Positions 1 to 6,788 are shown, counted from the first letter of the stretch. The stretch is 10,604 nt of DNA from Deltaproteobacteria bacterium (GCA_020444165.1 JAHLLK010000127.1:1-10604), one strand, 5' to 3'. Made by a program: numbers and translations. The notes: generated by a model from the sequence alone, not told the origin.

Positions 1-1302
1 GCCGACGTGGGGGCCATCACCCGGCTGGAGGCCTTCCTGGACTCCCTGAAAAACGCGCCGCCCCGGCCGCCCTTGGACCGTCCGGTGCGCCGCCGCGAGG
101 TGCACACGGGCGGCCGCACCATCTACATCCCGCCCATGACCGACCACAGCCAGGCCCTCGCCGCGGCCTTGCAGGCCAACGGGGTGGAGGCCTACGTGCT
201 GCCGGAGAGCGACGCCCGCACCCGGGAGTTGGGGCTCAAGTACACCTCGGGCAAGGAGTGCTACCCCTGCGCGCTCACCACCGGGGACATGCTGAAGCCC
301 TTGTTGCAGGCGGGCACCGACCCGGACCGGGTGGCCTTTTTCATGCCCGGCGGCACCGGGCCCTGCCGTTTCGGCCAGTACCACCGCCTGCACCGCCAGA
401 TCCTGGACGAGCTGGGCTTTGAAGACGTGCCCATCTACAGCCCCCACCAGTCCGAGGTGTTCTACGAGGAGCTGGGGCTCATGGGCGGCGATTTCACCCG
501 GCGGGGCTGGCAGGGGCTGGTGGCCGTGGATCTATTGTTGAAGGCCCTGTTGCAGACCCGGCCCTACGAGACCATGCCGGGCGCGGCCGACCGGGCCTAC
601 CGCCATTTCCTGGCCAAGCTCTGCCGCCAAATGGCCGAGGGCAAATCCGCGGACCAAGTCATGGCCCAGGCCGTGGAGGCCTTCCGGGCCATCCCGGTGG
701 AAGCGCCCGGCAGCCGGCCCCTGGTGGGGGTGGTGGGCGAGATCTACACCCGGGCCAACCGCTTTGCCAACGAGGAGGTGGTGCGCACCGTGGAGGAGCT
801 GGGCGGCGAGGCCTGGATGCCGCCCATTGCCGAGTGGGTGCTCTACATCAACTTCACGGCCAGCCAGCGGGCCAAGGTGTTCCACAATTGGCGGGCCCTG
901 TTCAAGACCCGGCTGGAGGACTTCTTCCAGCACAAGGACATCCACCACCTGGCCAAGCCCTGGCGGGGGCGGCTGCAGCGCCTGGACGACCCCCGCACCT
1001 CCGCCATCATGGAGCTGGCCGGGCCCTACCTGCACCCCACCTACGAGGGCGAGGCCATCCTGAGCCTGGGCAAGGCCGAGGACATGCTCCGCCGCGGCGC
1101 GGTGGGGATCATCAACGTGTTCCCCTTCACCTGCATGCCCGGCAACATCGTCAACGCCCTGATGAAGCGTTTCCGCGAGGCCCACGGCGGCCTGCCGTTT
1201 TTGCCGCTGGCCATGGACGGCCAGGAGCAAGGCGGCAACCGCATCCGCCTGGAAGCCTTCATGCACCAGGTGACCGAGTTTCGGCGGGCCCGTTCGGCCT
1301 AG
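1..1302 (+). CDS. CoA-substrate enzyme activase-related protein, C-terminal part (5' end outside window)
   Basis: The reading frame is open from the first base to a TAG at 1300-1302, so about 433 residues are visible and the gene probably begins outside the window. The GTG at 7-9 could be called a start, but no ribosome site can be judged there. Counting from that GTG, the sequence has paired cysteines in GKECYPC (Cys85, Cys88), then GPCRFGQY (Cys120), FPFTCMPG (Cys376), and a late block with LAMDGQEQGGNR. These resemble the DUF2229/HgdB-like part that follows the ASKHA ATPase domains in large acyl-CoA dehydratase activase-type proteins. Family members are thought to bind a [4Fe-4S] cluster and assist radical 2-hydroxyacyl-CoA dehydratases or benzoyl-CoA-reductase-like enzymes; many have no assigned substrate. 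The ATPase half is not visible, so the fusion is inferred. It converges with the kinase gene, 49 bases away, with no convincing terminator between them. Family confidence is good; the exact role is unknown. Confidence 0.8.
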   Translation, partial: ADVGAITRLEAFLDSLKNAPPRPPLDRPVRRREVHTGGRTIYIPPMTDHSQALAAALQANGVEAYVLPESDARTRELGLKYTSGKECYPCALTTGDMLKPLLQAGTDPDRVAFFMPGGTGPCRFGQYHRLHRQILDELGFEDVPIYSPHQSEVFYEELGLMGGDFTRRGWQGLVAVDLLLKALLQTRPYETMPGAADRAYRHFLAKLCRQMAEGKSADQVMAQAVEAFRAIPVEAPGSRPLVGVVGEIYTRANRFANEEVVRTVEELGGEAWMPPIAEWVLYINFTASQRAKVFHNWRALFKTRLEDFFQHKDIHHLAKPWRGRLQRLDDPRTSAIMELAGPYLHPTYEGEAILSLGKAEDMLRRGAVGIINVFPFTCMPGNIVNALMKRFREAHGGLPFLPLAMDGQEQGGNRIRLEAFMHQVTEFRRARSA

Positions 1303-1351
1303 CCTGGTCTGGGGCGGCTGAAAAGGCCGGCTCCGCCTTGCACACCTCCTC

Positions 1352-3598
1352 TCAGCGCGGCCCGGGGGCGTCCAACAGATCCCGGGCCGCCCGCAGGAGA
1401 TCCTTCAGGCGGTAGGGCTTTTGCATGAAGCGCTCCGCCCCCATTTCCAACAGCCGGCGGCCCAGGTCCGGCGAGCCGTAGCCGCTGGCCACCACCACCT
1501 TCATCTCCGGCCGCAGCTCCTTGATGCGCCGGAGGCAGTCCATACCGCCCCGGCCGGGCATGCCGAGATCCAGGATCACCAGGTCCACCGCGTAGCCGGA
1601 CTCCGCCAGGCGGACGAGCGCCTCCTCCCCGCTACCCGCGGTGAGCACCGTGTAGCCGTGGGAGGTCAGCCACAGTTGGGCCACCTCGCGCACCGCCGCC
1701 TCGTCATCCACCACCAACACCGTTTCCTCGCCGATCAGCTCCGCGTTCCGGGCCGGGGTGGCCGGGGCCGGCAGGCTGGCCCGCGCCGGGGACGGCGCCG
1801 CGGGCAGCCAGATGTGGAACACCGAGCCCTGGTCCAGCTGGCTCTGGCAGACGATGTCCCCGCCATGCTGCTTGACGATGCCGAACACCGTGGAGAGTCC
1901 CAGGCCGGTGCCATGCCCCAGGGCCTTGGTGGTGTAGAACGGCTCGAAGATGTGCTCCAGGTCCCGGGAAGCGATGCCCTGGCCGTTGTCCCGGACGGTC
2001 AGGCGCACGTAATCCCCGGGTTTCAGATGAGGCCCGCCCGGGCCGCCATCGGCCCGCCACGGCGCGGCGGAGGTCTCGATGACGATCTCGCCGCCCTGGG
2101 GCAGGGCGTCCTTGGCGTTGGCCACCAGGTTCAAGAGCACCTGGCCCAGCTGGTTGGCGTCGGCCTTGACCCGCGGCAGGTGCGGGGCCAGGCGGCAGGT
2201 CAGGGTGATCATGCGGGGGATGGTGCGCTCCAATAGCCCGGTGGTGTCCTTGATGAGGGCGTTCAGGTCCAGGGACTCCAGGCGGACCTCCACCCGCCGG
2301 CTGAAGGCCAACAGCTGGCGCACCAGATGGGCCGCCCGGTCCACCGCCTGGTTGATCTCGGCCAGGCCCTCTACTTGGCTGGGGCCGGCCTCGGGGTCCG
2401 CGGCCAACAGCTCGGCCGAGCCGCCGATGGTCTGCAGGATGTTGTTGAAATCGTGGGCGATGCCGCTGGCCAGGGTGCCCACGGCTTCCATCTTGGCGGC
2501 CTGGTTCAGCTTTTCCTGGAGGAGGCGGAATTCCTTCTCGGCCCGGAGCCGCTCGGTGATGTCGCGGCCCACCCCCACCACCCGGGGCGGCTGCCCCGCC
2601 TCCTCCCGGAGGAGGTTGCGGTATTCAATGTAATGGGGGGCGCCGCTTTTCTCCAACACGGTGAACACCCCGCTGGCCCGTCCCTCCCGCCGGATCACGT
2701 CCAGATAGCGCTCCGCGAAGAAGGGCCGGTGCTCGGGGGGCATCAACTCGCGCAGATCGCGGCCCACCAACTCGGCGGGCCGAAAGCCCAGCTCCGAGGC
2801 GGCCCGGGGGTTGATGGCCAACAGCCTGCCCTCCAGGTCGTGTTGGCAGATGAAATCACTGATATTGTTGAAAAGGTCCCGGTAGCTGGCCTCGGAGCGG
2901 CGCAAGGACCGGGTCAGTTCGGCCTGGCGGGCCGCCGTGGCCCCCACCAGGGCCAGGGTGAAGCCGAAGAAACCGTACTCCATGACGAAGATCTTCGGGG
3001 AGCCCCACAGGGTGGTGAAGGCGTCCTGGGCCGCCAGCACGGCCCAAACCACGAACCCCGCTAAAAACAGCCGGGTTTCCCGGGGGTGCCGGCGGCTATA
3101 GCGGAACACGGCCAGGAAGAGGGTGGTGGCGTAGATCAGGCCGTAAATGATGAGCCCCCGCCCCAGGGGCCCCAGGACCGGCTCGATGAAAGGTTGGGGC
3201 ATGCCCCAGAGGTGCCGGGCCACGGACTCCCGGCTGATCACCCAGGGGGTGGCCCAGAGGAGCCCCAGCCAGGTGAGATGCAGCGGGCCGAACCAGCGGT
3301 GGAAGCGGGCGGCGGAACGGCCGGCGTAGGCCAGGCAGGCGGTGGTCGCCAGGTGCAGCCAGAACAGCACCGCGGTGTACTCCACCTGCTCGGCCAGGCG
3401 GTTCGCCAACCCCGCCTGGGTGTTGTAGTTCACGCATTGGGCCAGGGCGTAGGCCGCCACGTCCAGGGACATGAGCGCGCCCCAAAACTCCCAGGTCTGG
3501 GAGCGCTCCTTGCGATAGGTCCAGTATTGCAGCGCCGCCGCAAACAGGGCCACCACGGCCACGGACAACGAGCCGGCGGATGGCAGGGGTATATCCAA
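1352..3598 (-). CDS. Membrane-bound hybrid sensor histidine kinase (7TM-PAS-HisKA-HATPase-receiver)
   Basis: This is a sensor kinase of about 748 residues from the proposed TTG start. The N-terminus (about 10-224) holds roughly seven hydrophobic segments, like 7TM sensory modules. A PAS domain (about 235-351) ends in the usual VGVGRDITER. The HisKA domain has the phospho-acceptor His382 in SGIAHDFNNIL. The ATPase domain has an N box (Asn490), the G1 motif RDNGQGI (Asp537), the F box IFEPFYTTK and the G2 motif GTGLGLS (563-569). The C-terminal receiver has acidic Asp631/632, phospho-acceptor Asp677 (LDLGMPG), Ser705 and Lys727, so an intramolecular phosphorelay is possible. Start choice: an upstream in-frame ATG at 3721 adds 41 residues of low-complexity Arg/Pro/Gly sequence and has no ribosome site. 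The TTG at 3598 lies six bases after AAAGGA and just before the first membrane segment. No separate response regulator is visible. The ligand and output are unknown. Confidence 0.88.
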   Translation of the reverse strand: MDIPLPSAGSLSVAVVALFAAALQYWTYRKERSQTWEFWGALMSLDVAAYALAQCVNYNTQAGLANRLAEQVEYTAVLFWLHLATTACLAYAGRSAARFHRWFGPLHLTWLGLLWATPWVISRESVARHLWGMPQPFIEPVLGPLGRGLIIYGLIYATTLFLAVFRYSRRHPRETRLFLAGFVVWAVLAAQDAFTTLWGSPKIFVMEYGFFGFTLALVGATAARQAELTRSLRRSEASYRDLFNNISDFICQHDLEGRLLAINPRAASELGFRPAELVGRDLRELMPPEHRPFFAERYLDVIRREGRASGVFTVLEKSGAPHYIEYRNLLREEAGQPPRVVGVGRDITERLRAEKEFRLLQEKLNQAAKMEAVGTLASGIAHDFNNILQTIGGSAELLAADPEAGPSQVEGLAEINQAVDRAAHLVRQLLAFSRRVEVRLESLDLNALIKDTTGLLERTIPRMITLTCRLAPHLPRVKADANQLGQVLLNLVANAKDALPQGGEIVIETSAAPWRADGGPGGPHLKPGDYVRLTVRDNGQGIASRDLEHIFEPFYTTKALGHGTGLGLSTVFGIVKQHGGDIVCQSQLDQGSVFHIWLPAAPSPARASLPAPATPARNAELIGEETVLVVDDEAAVREVAQLWLTSHGYTVLTAGSGEEALVRLAESGYAVDLVILDLGMPGRGGMDCLRRIKELRPEMKVVVASGYGSPDLGRRLLEMGAERFMQKPYRLKDLLRAARDLLDAPGPR

Positions 3599-3909
3599 AA
3601 GCGATCCTTTGGGCCGGAAACCGGGCGCCCGGCCGGGCTTGAGGGGGCGGAAGGGAACCCGAGGGTCCGTGCGGCAAACCGCTGGGGCGAGCGGCCGGCC
3701 GCCGGGGTCCCTTCCTGTCATTTTAACGATATTGAGGCGTGTTGGTGATTATTTCCGGAGAGCGGCCAGGCCGGGGAAGGCGGCCCGGGGCCCGGGGTTC
3801 CCGGCCCCGGCCGCGGCGGAGTCAAGGTAGCGGGCTCCATGCAAATTATAGGTTTTTTCGCCCTGAGCCACGTCTAGCACTCCGCGCGGCTTTAGGGTAT
3901 TATGCCGCC
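3599..3909. other. Divergent intergenic region between the kinase and rne
   Basis: These 311 bases separate the minus-strand kinase (from its TTG start) and plus-strand rne. On the minus strand, TAAAAT (plus 3720-3725) resembles a -10 box, with only a weak -35 (TCACCA, plus 3743-3748). If real, transcription would start near 3713, inside the longer kinase ORF, which favours the TTG start. On the plus strand, an AT-rich patch AAATTATAGG (3843-3852) is the best -10 candidate for rne, but I find no good -35. The region also contains the strong GC palindrome at 3780-3814. No gene is supported here. Confidence 0.4.
3780..3814. repeat. Very GC-rich inverted repeat upstream of rne
   Basis: The left arm GCGGCC-C-GGGGCC (3780-3792) and right arm GGCCCCGGCCGC (3803-3814) form a 12-bp stem with one bulged C. 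The 10-base loop can itself fold through GGG/CCC. No T-run follows directly, so it is not a canonical intrinsic terminator. It lies 95 bases before the rne start codon. It would be part of the rne leader only if transcription starts upstream of it. Confidence 0.55.
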
Positions 3910-6354
3910 ATGAAGAAACAAATGCTTATAAATGCCCAGGAAGCCGGCGAACTGCGGGTGGCGGTGGTCGTGGGCGGCCGCCTGGAGGCCTATTTTGTGG
4001 AGACGCCCAGCGGCGAACAACGCCTGGGCAACATCTACAAAGGCCGGGTGGCCAATCTGGAGCAGGGGCTCAACGCCGCCTTTATCGATTACGGCCATCC
4101 CCGCCACGGCTTCCTCCAATTGGACGATCTGCGCCCCGACCTCTACGGCCCCAAAGCGGGCCAGAAGGAACGGCCGGGCATCAAGGACGCCCTGAAGGCG
4201 GGCCAGGAGCTGTTGGTGCAGGTGGCCAAGGAGGAGACCGGCCACAAAGGCGCGGCGCTCACCACCTTCTTCTCCATTCCCGGCCAGTACCTGGTGTTGA
4301 CCCCCGGCCACGAGAGCCTGGGGGTGAGCCGCAAGATCGAATCCGAGGCCGAGCGCACCCGCCTGAAGGAAACCCTGGAGGCCCTCAAGCGGCCCGAGGA
4401 TGTGGGGGTCATCGCCCGCACCGCGGCCGAGGGACGCTCCAAGAAAGAGCTGAACCGCCAGTTCTCGGTGCTCCTCAGGCTGTGGCAGGACATCGCCAAG
4501 CGCGGCGCCAAAGCCAAGGCCCCCTGCCTGATCCACCGCGAGGAGGAGCTGTCCGTGCGGGCGGTGCGGGACCTGTTCACCGCCGACCTGGACGAGATCC
4601 TGGTGGACGACAAAGTGGTGGCGAGCCGGCTGGAGCATTTCGTGGGCACCATCAGCCCCCGCCGCAAGTCCCTGGTAAGGCTTTATAAGGAAGACCGGCC
4701 GCTCTTTGCCAAGCACCAGTTGGAAGAGCAGATCCGCTCCATCCATCAGCACGAGGTGCGCCTGCCCTCCGGCGGCAGCATCGTCATCCACCCCACCGAG
4801 GCCCTGGTCTCGGTGGACGTGAACTCGGGCAAGTCCCACGGCGGCAGCCAGCTGGAGGAAACCGCCTACAAGGTGAACCTGGAGGCCGCGGTGGAAGTGG
4901 CCCGCCAGCTCCGGCTCCGGGACCTGGGCGGCCTGGTGGTGGTGGATTTCATCGACATGCGCGACCGCTCCCACCAGCGCCAGGTAAAAAAGGTCTTCAG
5001 CGACGAGCTGAAAAAGGATCAGGCCAAGACCACGGTGGGCTCCATCAGCCGCTTCGGCCTGTTGGAGCTTTCCCGCCAGCGCATCCGCCCCCCCATCGAT
5101 TTCGGCGCCACCGAGGTCTGCCCCCACTGCGCGGGCCGCGGCCTGCGGCGCACCCCCGAGGCGGTGGCCCGTCTGACCTGGCGCCAGCTCGAGCTCAGGC
5201 TCATGCAGAACAAGGCCCGCAACCTGGTGGTCCACCTGGCCCCGGACATGGCCCGCTATCTGGCCAACCAGAAGCGGGGCAAGATCCTGTCCCTGGAGCT
5301 GCGCTACGGGGCCTGCCTGGAGCTGGTGGCCGACCCCAGCCTGGCCTGGGACGAGGTGGAGGTGGACAGCCTCGCCGAGGGCTGGCCCCTGCCCGACCCG
5401 GCCAGCGTCCTGCCCGAGCCCGCTCCCTATCCCGAGCCGGGCGAGGAAGAGGCCGGGTTCTTGCCGGAGGACCTGGACGAAGACTGGGACGAGGACGCGG
5501 AAGACGCGCCGGAGGAGGCCCCGGTCGAAAGGGCCGCGGCCGACAAGGCCCCGGCCGAGAAGAAATCCTCGCGCCGCCGCTCCGGCCGCCGCCGCTCCCG
5601 CAAGAAGGAGAGCGCCGCCGCGGCCGACAAGGCCCCGGCCGAAGCTGCGACCTCCGCTCCGCCGGCCGACGCGGCCGACTCCGCTTCCCCCGCTTCCCCC
5701 GCTTCCCCCGCTTCCCCCAACGGCGAGGAAAGGCCCGCTCCGGCCGGCGATAACGGCGAGGCCGCCCCGGCGGCCCCCAAGAAACGCCGCCGCCGCTCCG
5801 GCTCGCGCCGCCGCAAGAGCAAGGCCGCCGCCCAGGCCGCGGCGGAGGCGACAGCCGAGGCTGAGGGGGGCGCCCCCGCCCCGGAGGCGGCGGCCCCCGC
5901 CGGCGCAGCCCCGGAGCCCGCGGGCAAAGAGGCCTCGGGCCGGGCGCCCCGCTCCCGGCGGAGGTCGTCCCGGAAGTCGTCGTCCCAGCCGCCCACTTCC
6001 CAGGAGCCCTCTTCCCAGACGGAATCTTCCCAAACGGAATCTCCCCAAGATCAGCCATCCCCGGAGCCCCGGGCCGCTGAGCCCCGGAACTCCGAGCCCC
6101 CGTCCCCGGTGGCTCCTCCCCAAGAGGCCCCGGTCAAGGTGGCTCCTCCCCAAGAGGCCCTGGTCAAGGAGGCTCCGCCCCAGGAGGCCCCGCTCAAGGA
6201 GGCTCCTCCCCAGGAGGCCCCGGTCAAGGAGGCTCCGCCCCAGGCTCAATTGCCAAAGGACCAACCGCCCCGGGAACAGCCTCCCCAAGAGGCCGCGGCC
6301 CCGGAGCCCCAGGTCCCGCCGCTGGCCGGGGAGGGGAGCGTCCAGGATTCCTGA
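3910..6354 (+). CDS. rne: Ribonuclease E/G family endoribonuclease with long disordered C-terminal tail
   Basis: This 814-residue single-strand-specific endoribonuclease would act in mRNA decay and rRNA/tRNA maturation. An S1-like RNA-binding region occupies about residues 36-125 (GNIYKGRVANLEQGLNAAFI and onward). The catalytic DNase I-like domain carries the Mg-binding aspartates Asp303 (SVDVNSGK) and Asp346 (VVVDFIDM). The zinc-link CPHC falls at Cys404/Cys407. These numbers coincide with those of E. coli RNase E, which supports the ATG at 3910; the ribosome site is weak (AGGG at 3894-3897), and a second ATG lies at 3922. From about 500 on, the tail is low-complexity: an acidic stretch (511-540), three Arg/Lys/Ser blocks (551-566, 624-638, 678-690), Ala/Pro-rich linkers and tandem repeats. 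The tail makes it RNase E-like rather than RNase G-like (about 490 residues) and resembles RNA-binding or degradosome scaffolds. Partner-binding motifs cannot be named. It is apparently monocistronic, followed by hairpins and then the apr promoters. Confidence 0.93.
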   Translation: MKKQMLINAQEAGELRVAVVVGGRLEAYFVETPSGEQRLGNIYKGRVANLEQGLNAAFIDYGHPRHGFLQLDDLRPDLYGPKAGQKERPGIKDALKAGQELLVQVAKEETGHKGAALTTFFSIPGQYLVLTPGHESLGVSRKIESEAERTRLKETLEALKRPEDVGVIARTAAEGRSKKELNRQFSVLLRLWQDIAKRGAKAKAPCLIHREEELSVRAVRDLFTADLDEILVDDKVVASRLEHFVGTISPRRKSLVRLYKEDRPLFAKHQLEEQIRSIHQHEVRLPSGGSIVIHPTEALVSVDVNSGKSHGGSQLEETAYKVNLEAAVEVARQLRLRDLGGLVVVDFIDMRDRSHQRQVKKVFSDELKKDQAKTTVGSISRFGLLELSRQRIRPPIDFGATEVCPHCAGRGLRRTPEAVARLTWRQLELRLMQNKARNLVVHLAPDMARYLANQKRGKILSLELRYGACLELVADPSLAWDEVEVDSLAEGWPLPDPASVLPEPAPYPEPGEEEAGFLPEDLDEDWDEDAEDAPEEAPVERAAADKAPAEKKSSRRRSGRRRSRKKESAAAADKAPAEAATSAPPADAADSASPASPASPASPNGEERPAPAGDNGEAAPAAPKKRRRRSGSRRRKSKAAAQAAAEATAEAEGGAPAPEAAAPAGAAPEPAGKEASGRAPRSRRRSSRKSSSQPPTSQEPSSQTESSQTESPQDQPSPEPRAAEPRNSEPPSPVAPPQEAPVKVAPPQEALVKEAPPQEAPLKEAPPQEAPVKEAPPQAQLPKDQPPREQPPQEAAAPEPQVPPLAGEGSVQDS
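5683..5718 (+). repeat. Four tandem 9-bp repeats inside rne (Ser-Pro-Ala)
   Basis: Four exact head-to-tail copies of GCTTCCCCC start at 5683, 5692, 5701 and 5710. In the rne frame they encode a run of Ala-Ser-Pro units in the disordered tail. Nine-base in-frame units can expand or contract by slippage without breaking the frame, so the copy number may vary between strains. Confidence 0.85.
6111..6244 (+). repeat. 30-bp tandem repeat array in the rne 3' end (APPQEAPVKE units)
   Basis: Imperfect 30-base units start at 6111, 6141, 6171 and 6201, with a degenerate fifth at 6231. Each encodes a ten-residue unit close to APPQEAPVKE (about residues 735-779 of RNase E). Unit differences are mostly synonymous or conservative (APVKV, ALVKE, APLKE, APVKE), so the peptide pattern is kept. 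It is probably an extended, flexible linker or interaction segment. Confidence 0.85.
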
Positions 6355-6363
6355 TCCCGCTCA

Positions 6364-6413
6364 CCCCGCTCACCCCGCGCAGCACCGACCCACCGGTCGC
6401 GGGGCAAGCGGGG
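6364..6413 (+). terminator. Two-step inverted repeat just after the rne stop (possible 3'-end hairpin)
   Basis: The left arm CCCCGCT-CA-CCCCGCG (6364-6379) pairs with CGCGGGG-CA-AGCGGGG (6398-6413). This gives two 7-bp GC helices separated by a 2-by-2 internal loop. The 18-base loop contains ACCG/CGGT, which can extend the fold. It starts nine bases after the rne TGA. No T-run follows, so it is more likely a Rho-assisted or RNA-protecting 3' structure than a classical intrinsic terminator. Confidence 0.4.
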
Positions 6414-6419
6414 CGGAAG

Positions 6420-6440
6420 GCGCCGCCCCAGCCGCGGCGC
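6420..6440 (+). repeat. Second GC hairpin downstream of rne
   Basis: GCGCCGC (6420-6426) and GCGGCGC (6434-6440) form a perfect 7-bp stem with a 7-base loop, directly after the preceding hairpin. There is no T-run. It may belong to the rne mRNA 3' end. Confidence 0.4.
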
Positions 6441-6492
6441 GTGGCCCCGGAGCGCCCGCGGGGGAGGACCGGGGAAGCACCCGGGAGATGAT

Positions 6493-6515
6493 TTCAAATT
6501 AAGGCGGAATTTGAA
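6493..6515. promoter_or_regulatory. Perfect AT-rich dyad, possible operator
   Basis: TTCAAATT (6493-6500), a 7-base spacer and AATTTGAA (6508-6515) form a perfect 8+8 inverted repeat. AT-rich symmetry is unusual against the GC-rich background. Its centre is about 127 bases upstream of the expected start from promoter copy 1, a distance compatible with an upstream activator or repressor site. No known regulator consensus was matched with confidence. Confidence 0.4.
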
Positions 6516-6521
6516 GATAAT

Positions 6522-6543
6522 AGCCCCCATGGAACGGGGCTTT
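6522..6543 (+). terminator. Weak terminator-like hairpin
   Basis: AGCCCC (6522-6527) and GGGGCT (6536-6541) form a 6-bp stem with an 8-base loop. The T's of 6541-6543 begin at the end of the stem. The T-tract is short, so termination would be inefficient. It could end read-through from rne before the apr promoters. Confidence 0.3.
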
Positions 6544-6595
6544 GCCTTGGCCCGGCCGAGGCAGCCGGCAGGGCGGGAAGCTCGTGAAAAATTTC

Positions 6596-6624
6596 TTGAC
6601 AAGAATACTAGGGCTGAGTTAGAA
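6596..6624 (+). promoter_or_regulatory. apr promoter copy 1 (P1), sigma70-type
   Basis: A perfect -35 box TTGACA (6596-6601) is followed after 17 bases by TTAGAA (6619-6624), a poor -10. The spacer contains CTAGGGCTGAGT, which recurs with one change at the same place in P2, exactly 138 bases downstream. The expected start is near 6631, giving an apr leader of about 318 bases. The weak -10 suggests that P1 is weak or needs an activator. Confidence 0.45.
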
Positions 6625-6680
6625 GAAACAACCCCGCTTGTAAAGAAATCCAGGTGATAGACGGTTGCAGAGCAATCTAG

Positions 6681-6723
6681 AGAGCCAGGCGCCGGGTGAC
6701 CGCCGGCGGCGGTGAGGGGCTCT
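6681..6723 (+). repeat. Nested inverted repeat between P1 and P2
   Basis: AGAGCC (6681-6686) pairs with GGCTCT (6718-6723) and encloses ACCGCC/GGCGGT (6699-6704 / 6708-6713) with a 3-base loop. It is followed by AAAAATTTT. Only P1 transcripts would carry it. It might act as an attenuator or a processing site, but the downstream sequence is not a clean T-run. Confidence 0.35.
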
Positions 6724-6733
6724 AAAAATTTTG

Positions 6734-6762
6734 GTGACAAACGAGCTAGGGTTGAGTATAAG
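6734..6762 (+). promoter_or_regulatory. apr promoter copy 2 (P2), probable main promoter
   Basis: GTGACA (6734-6739, 5/6 to TTGACA) and TATAAG (6757-6762, 5/6 to TATAAT) are separated by the optimal 17 bases. The expected start is near 6769, about 180 bases before the aprB ATG. The spacer CTAGGGTTGAGT nearly repeats that of P1. Strong core elements fit the high expression expected for APS reductase. Confidence 0.6.
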
Positions 6763-6763
6763 A

Positions 6764-6781
6764 TTGTTCTAAACCGCACAA
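6764..6781. promoter_or_regulatory. TTGT-N10-ACAA element over the P2 start site
   Basis: TTGT (6764-6767) and ACAA (6778-6781) have the 18-base outer geometry of CRP/FNR-type (HcpR) and Rex operators, and they cover the predicted P2 start. The inner positions deviate (TCT and CGC rather than GAA and TTC), so only the outer half-sites and one inner C agree. HcpR and Rex are known to control sulfate-reduction genes in Desulfovibrio. The match is weak and could be chance. Confidence 0.2.
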
Positions 6782-6788
6782 AGCTCCC

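Noticed and set aside
532..1266. Minus-strand open frame opposite the activase gene
   Set aside because: It lies wholly inside a gene with conserved cysteine motifs and has a composition typical of GC-rich antisense.
1314..1338. Possible terminator between the convergent genes (GGCGG/CCGCC)
   Set aside because: The stem is only five base pairs with a large loop and no T-run on either strand.
1421..3064. Plus-strand open frames opposite the histidine kinase
   Set aside because: They are shadows of a clear multi-domain kinase. The translations are His/Gly/Ala/Arg-rich, without motifs.
3599..3721. Longer kinase start (ATG at 3719-3721)
   Set aside because: It has no ribosome site, and a -10-like TAAAAT overlaps the ATG. 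The added 41 residues are Arg/Pro/Gly-rich, while a TTG at 3598 has AAAGGA at good spacing. The longer form cannot be excluded.
3739..3909. N-terminal extension of RNase E from an upstream TTG
   Set aside because: The residues are Arg/Gly/Pro-rich leader translation. Homology begins at MKKQMLINAQE, and catalytic numbering from 3910 coincides with E. coli RNase E.
3892..6288. Minus-strand open frame of about 798 codons opposite rne
   Set aside because: It mirrors rne. The translation is low-complexity Gly/Leu/Arg with repeats from the antisense of the tail, with no domain; it arises from high GC at third positions.
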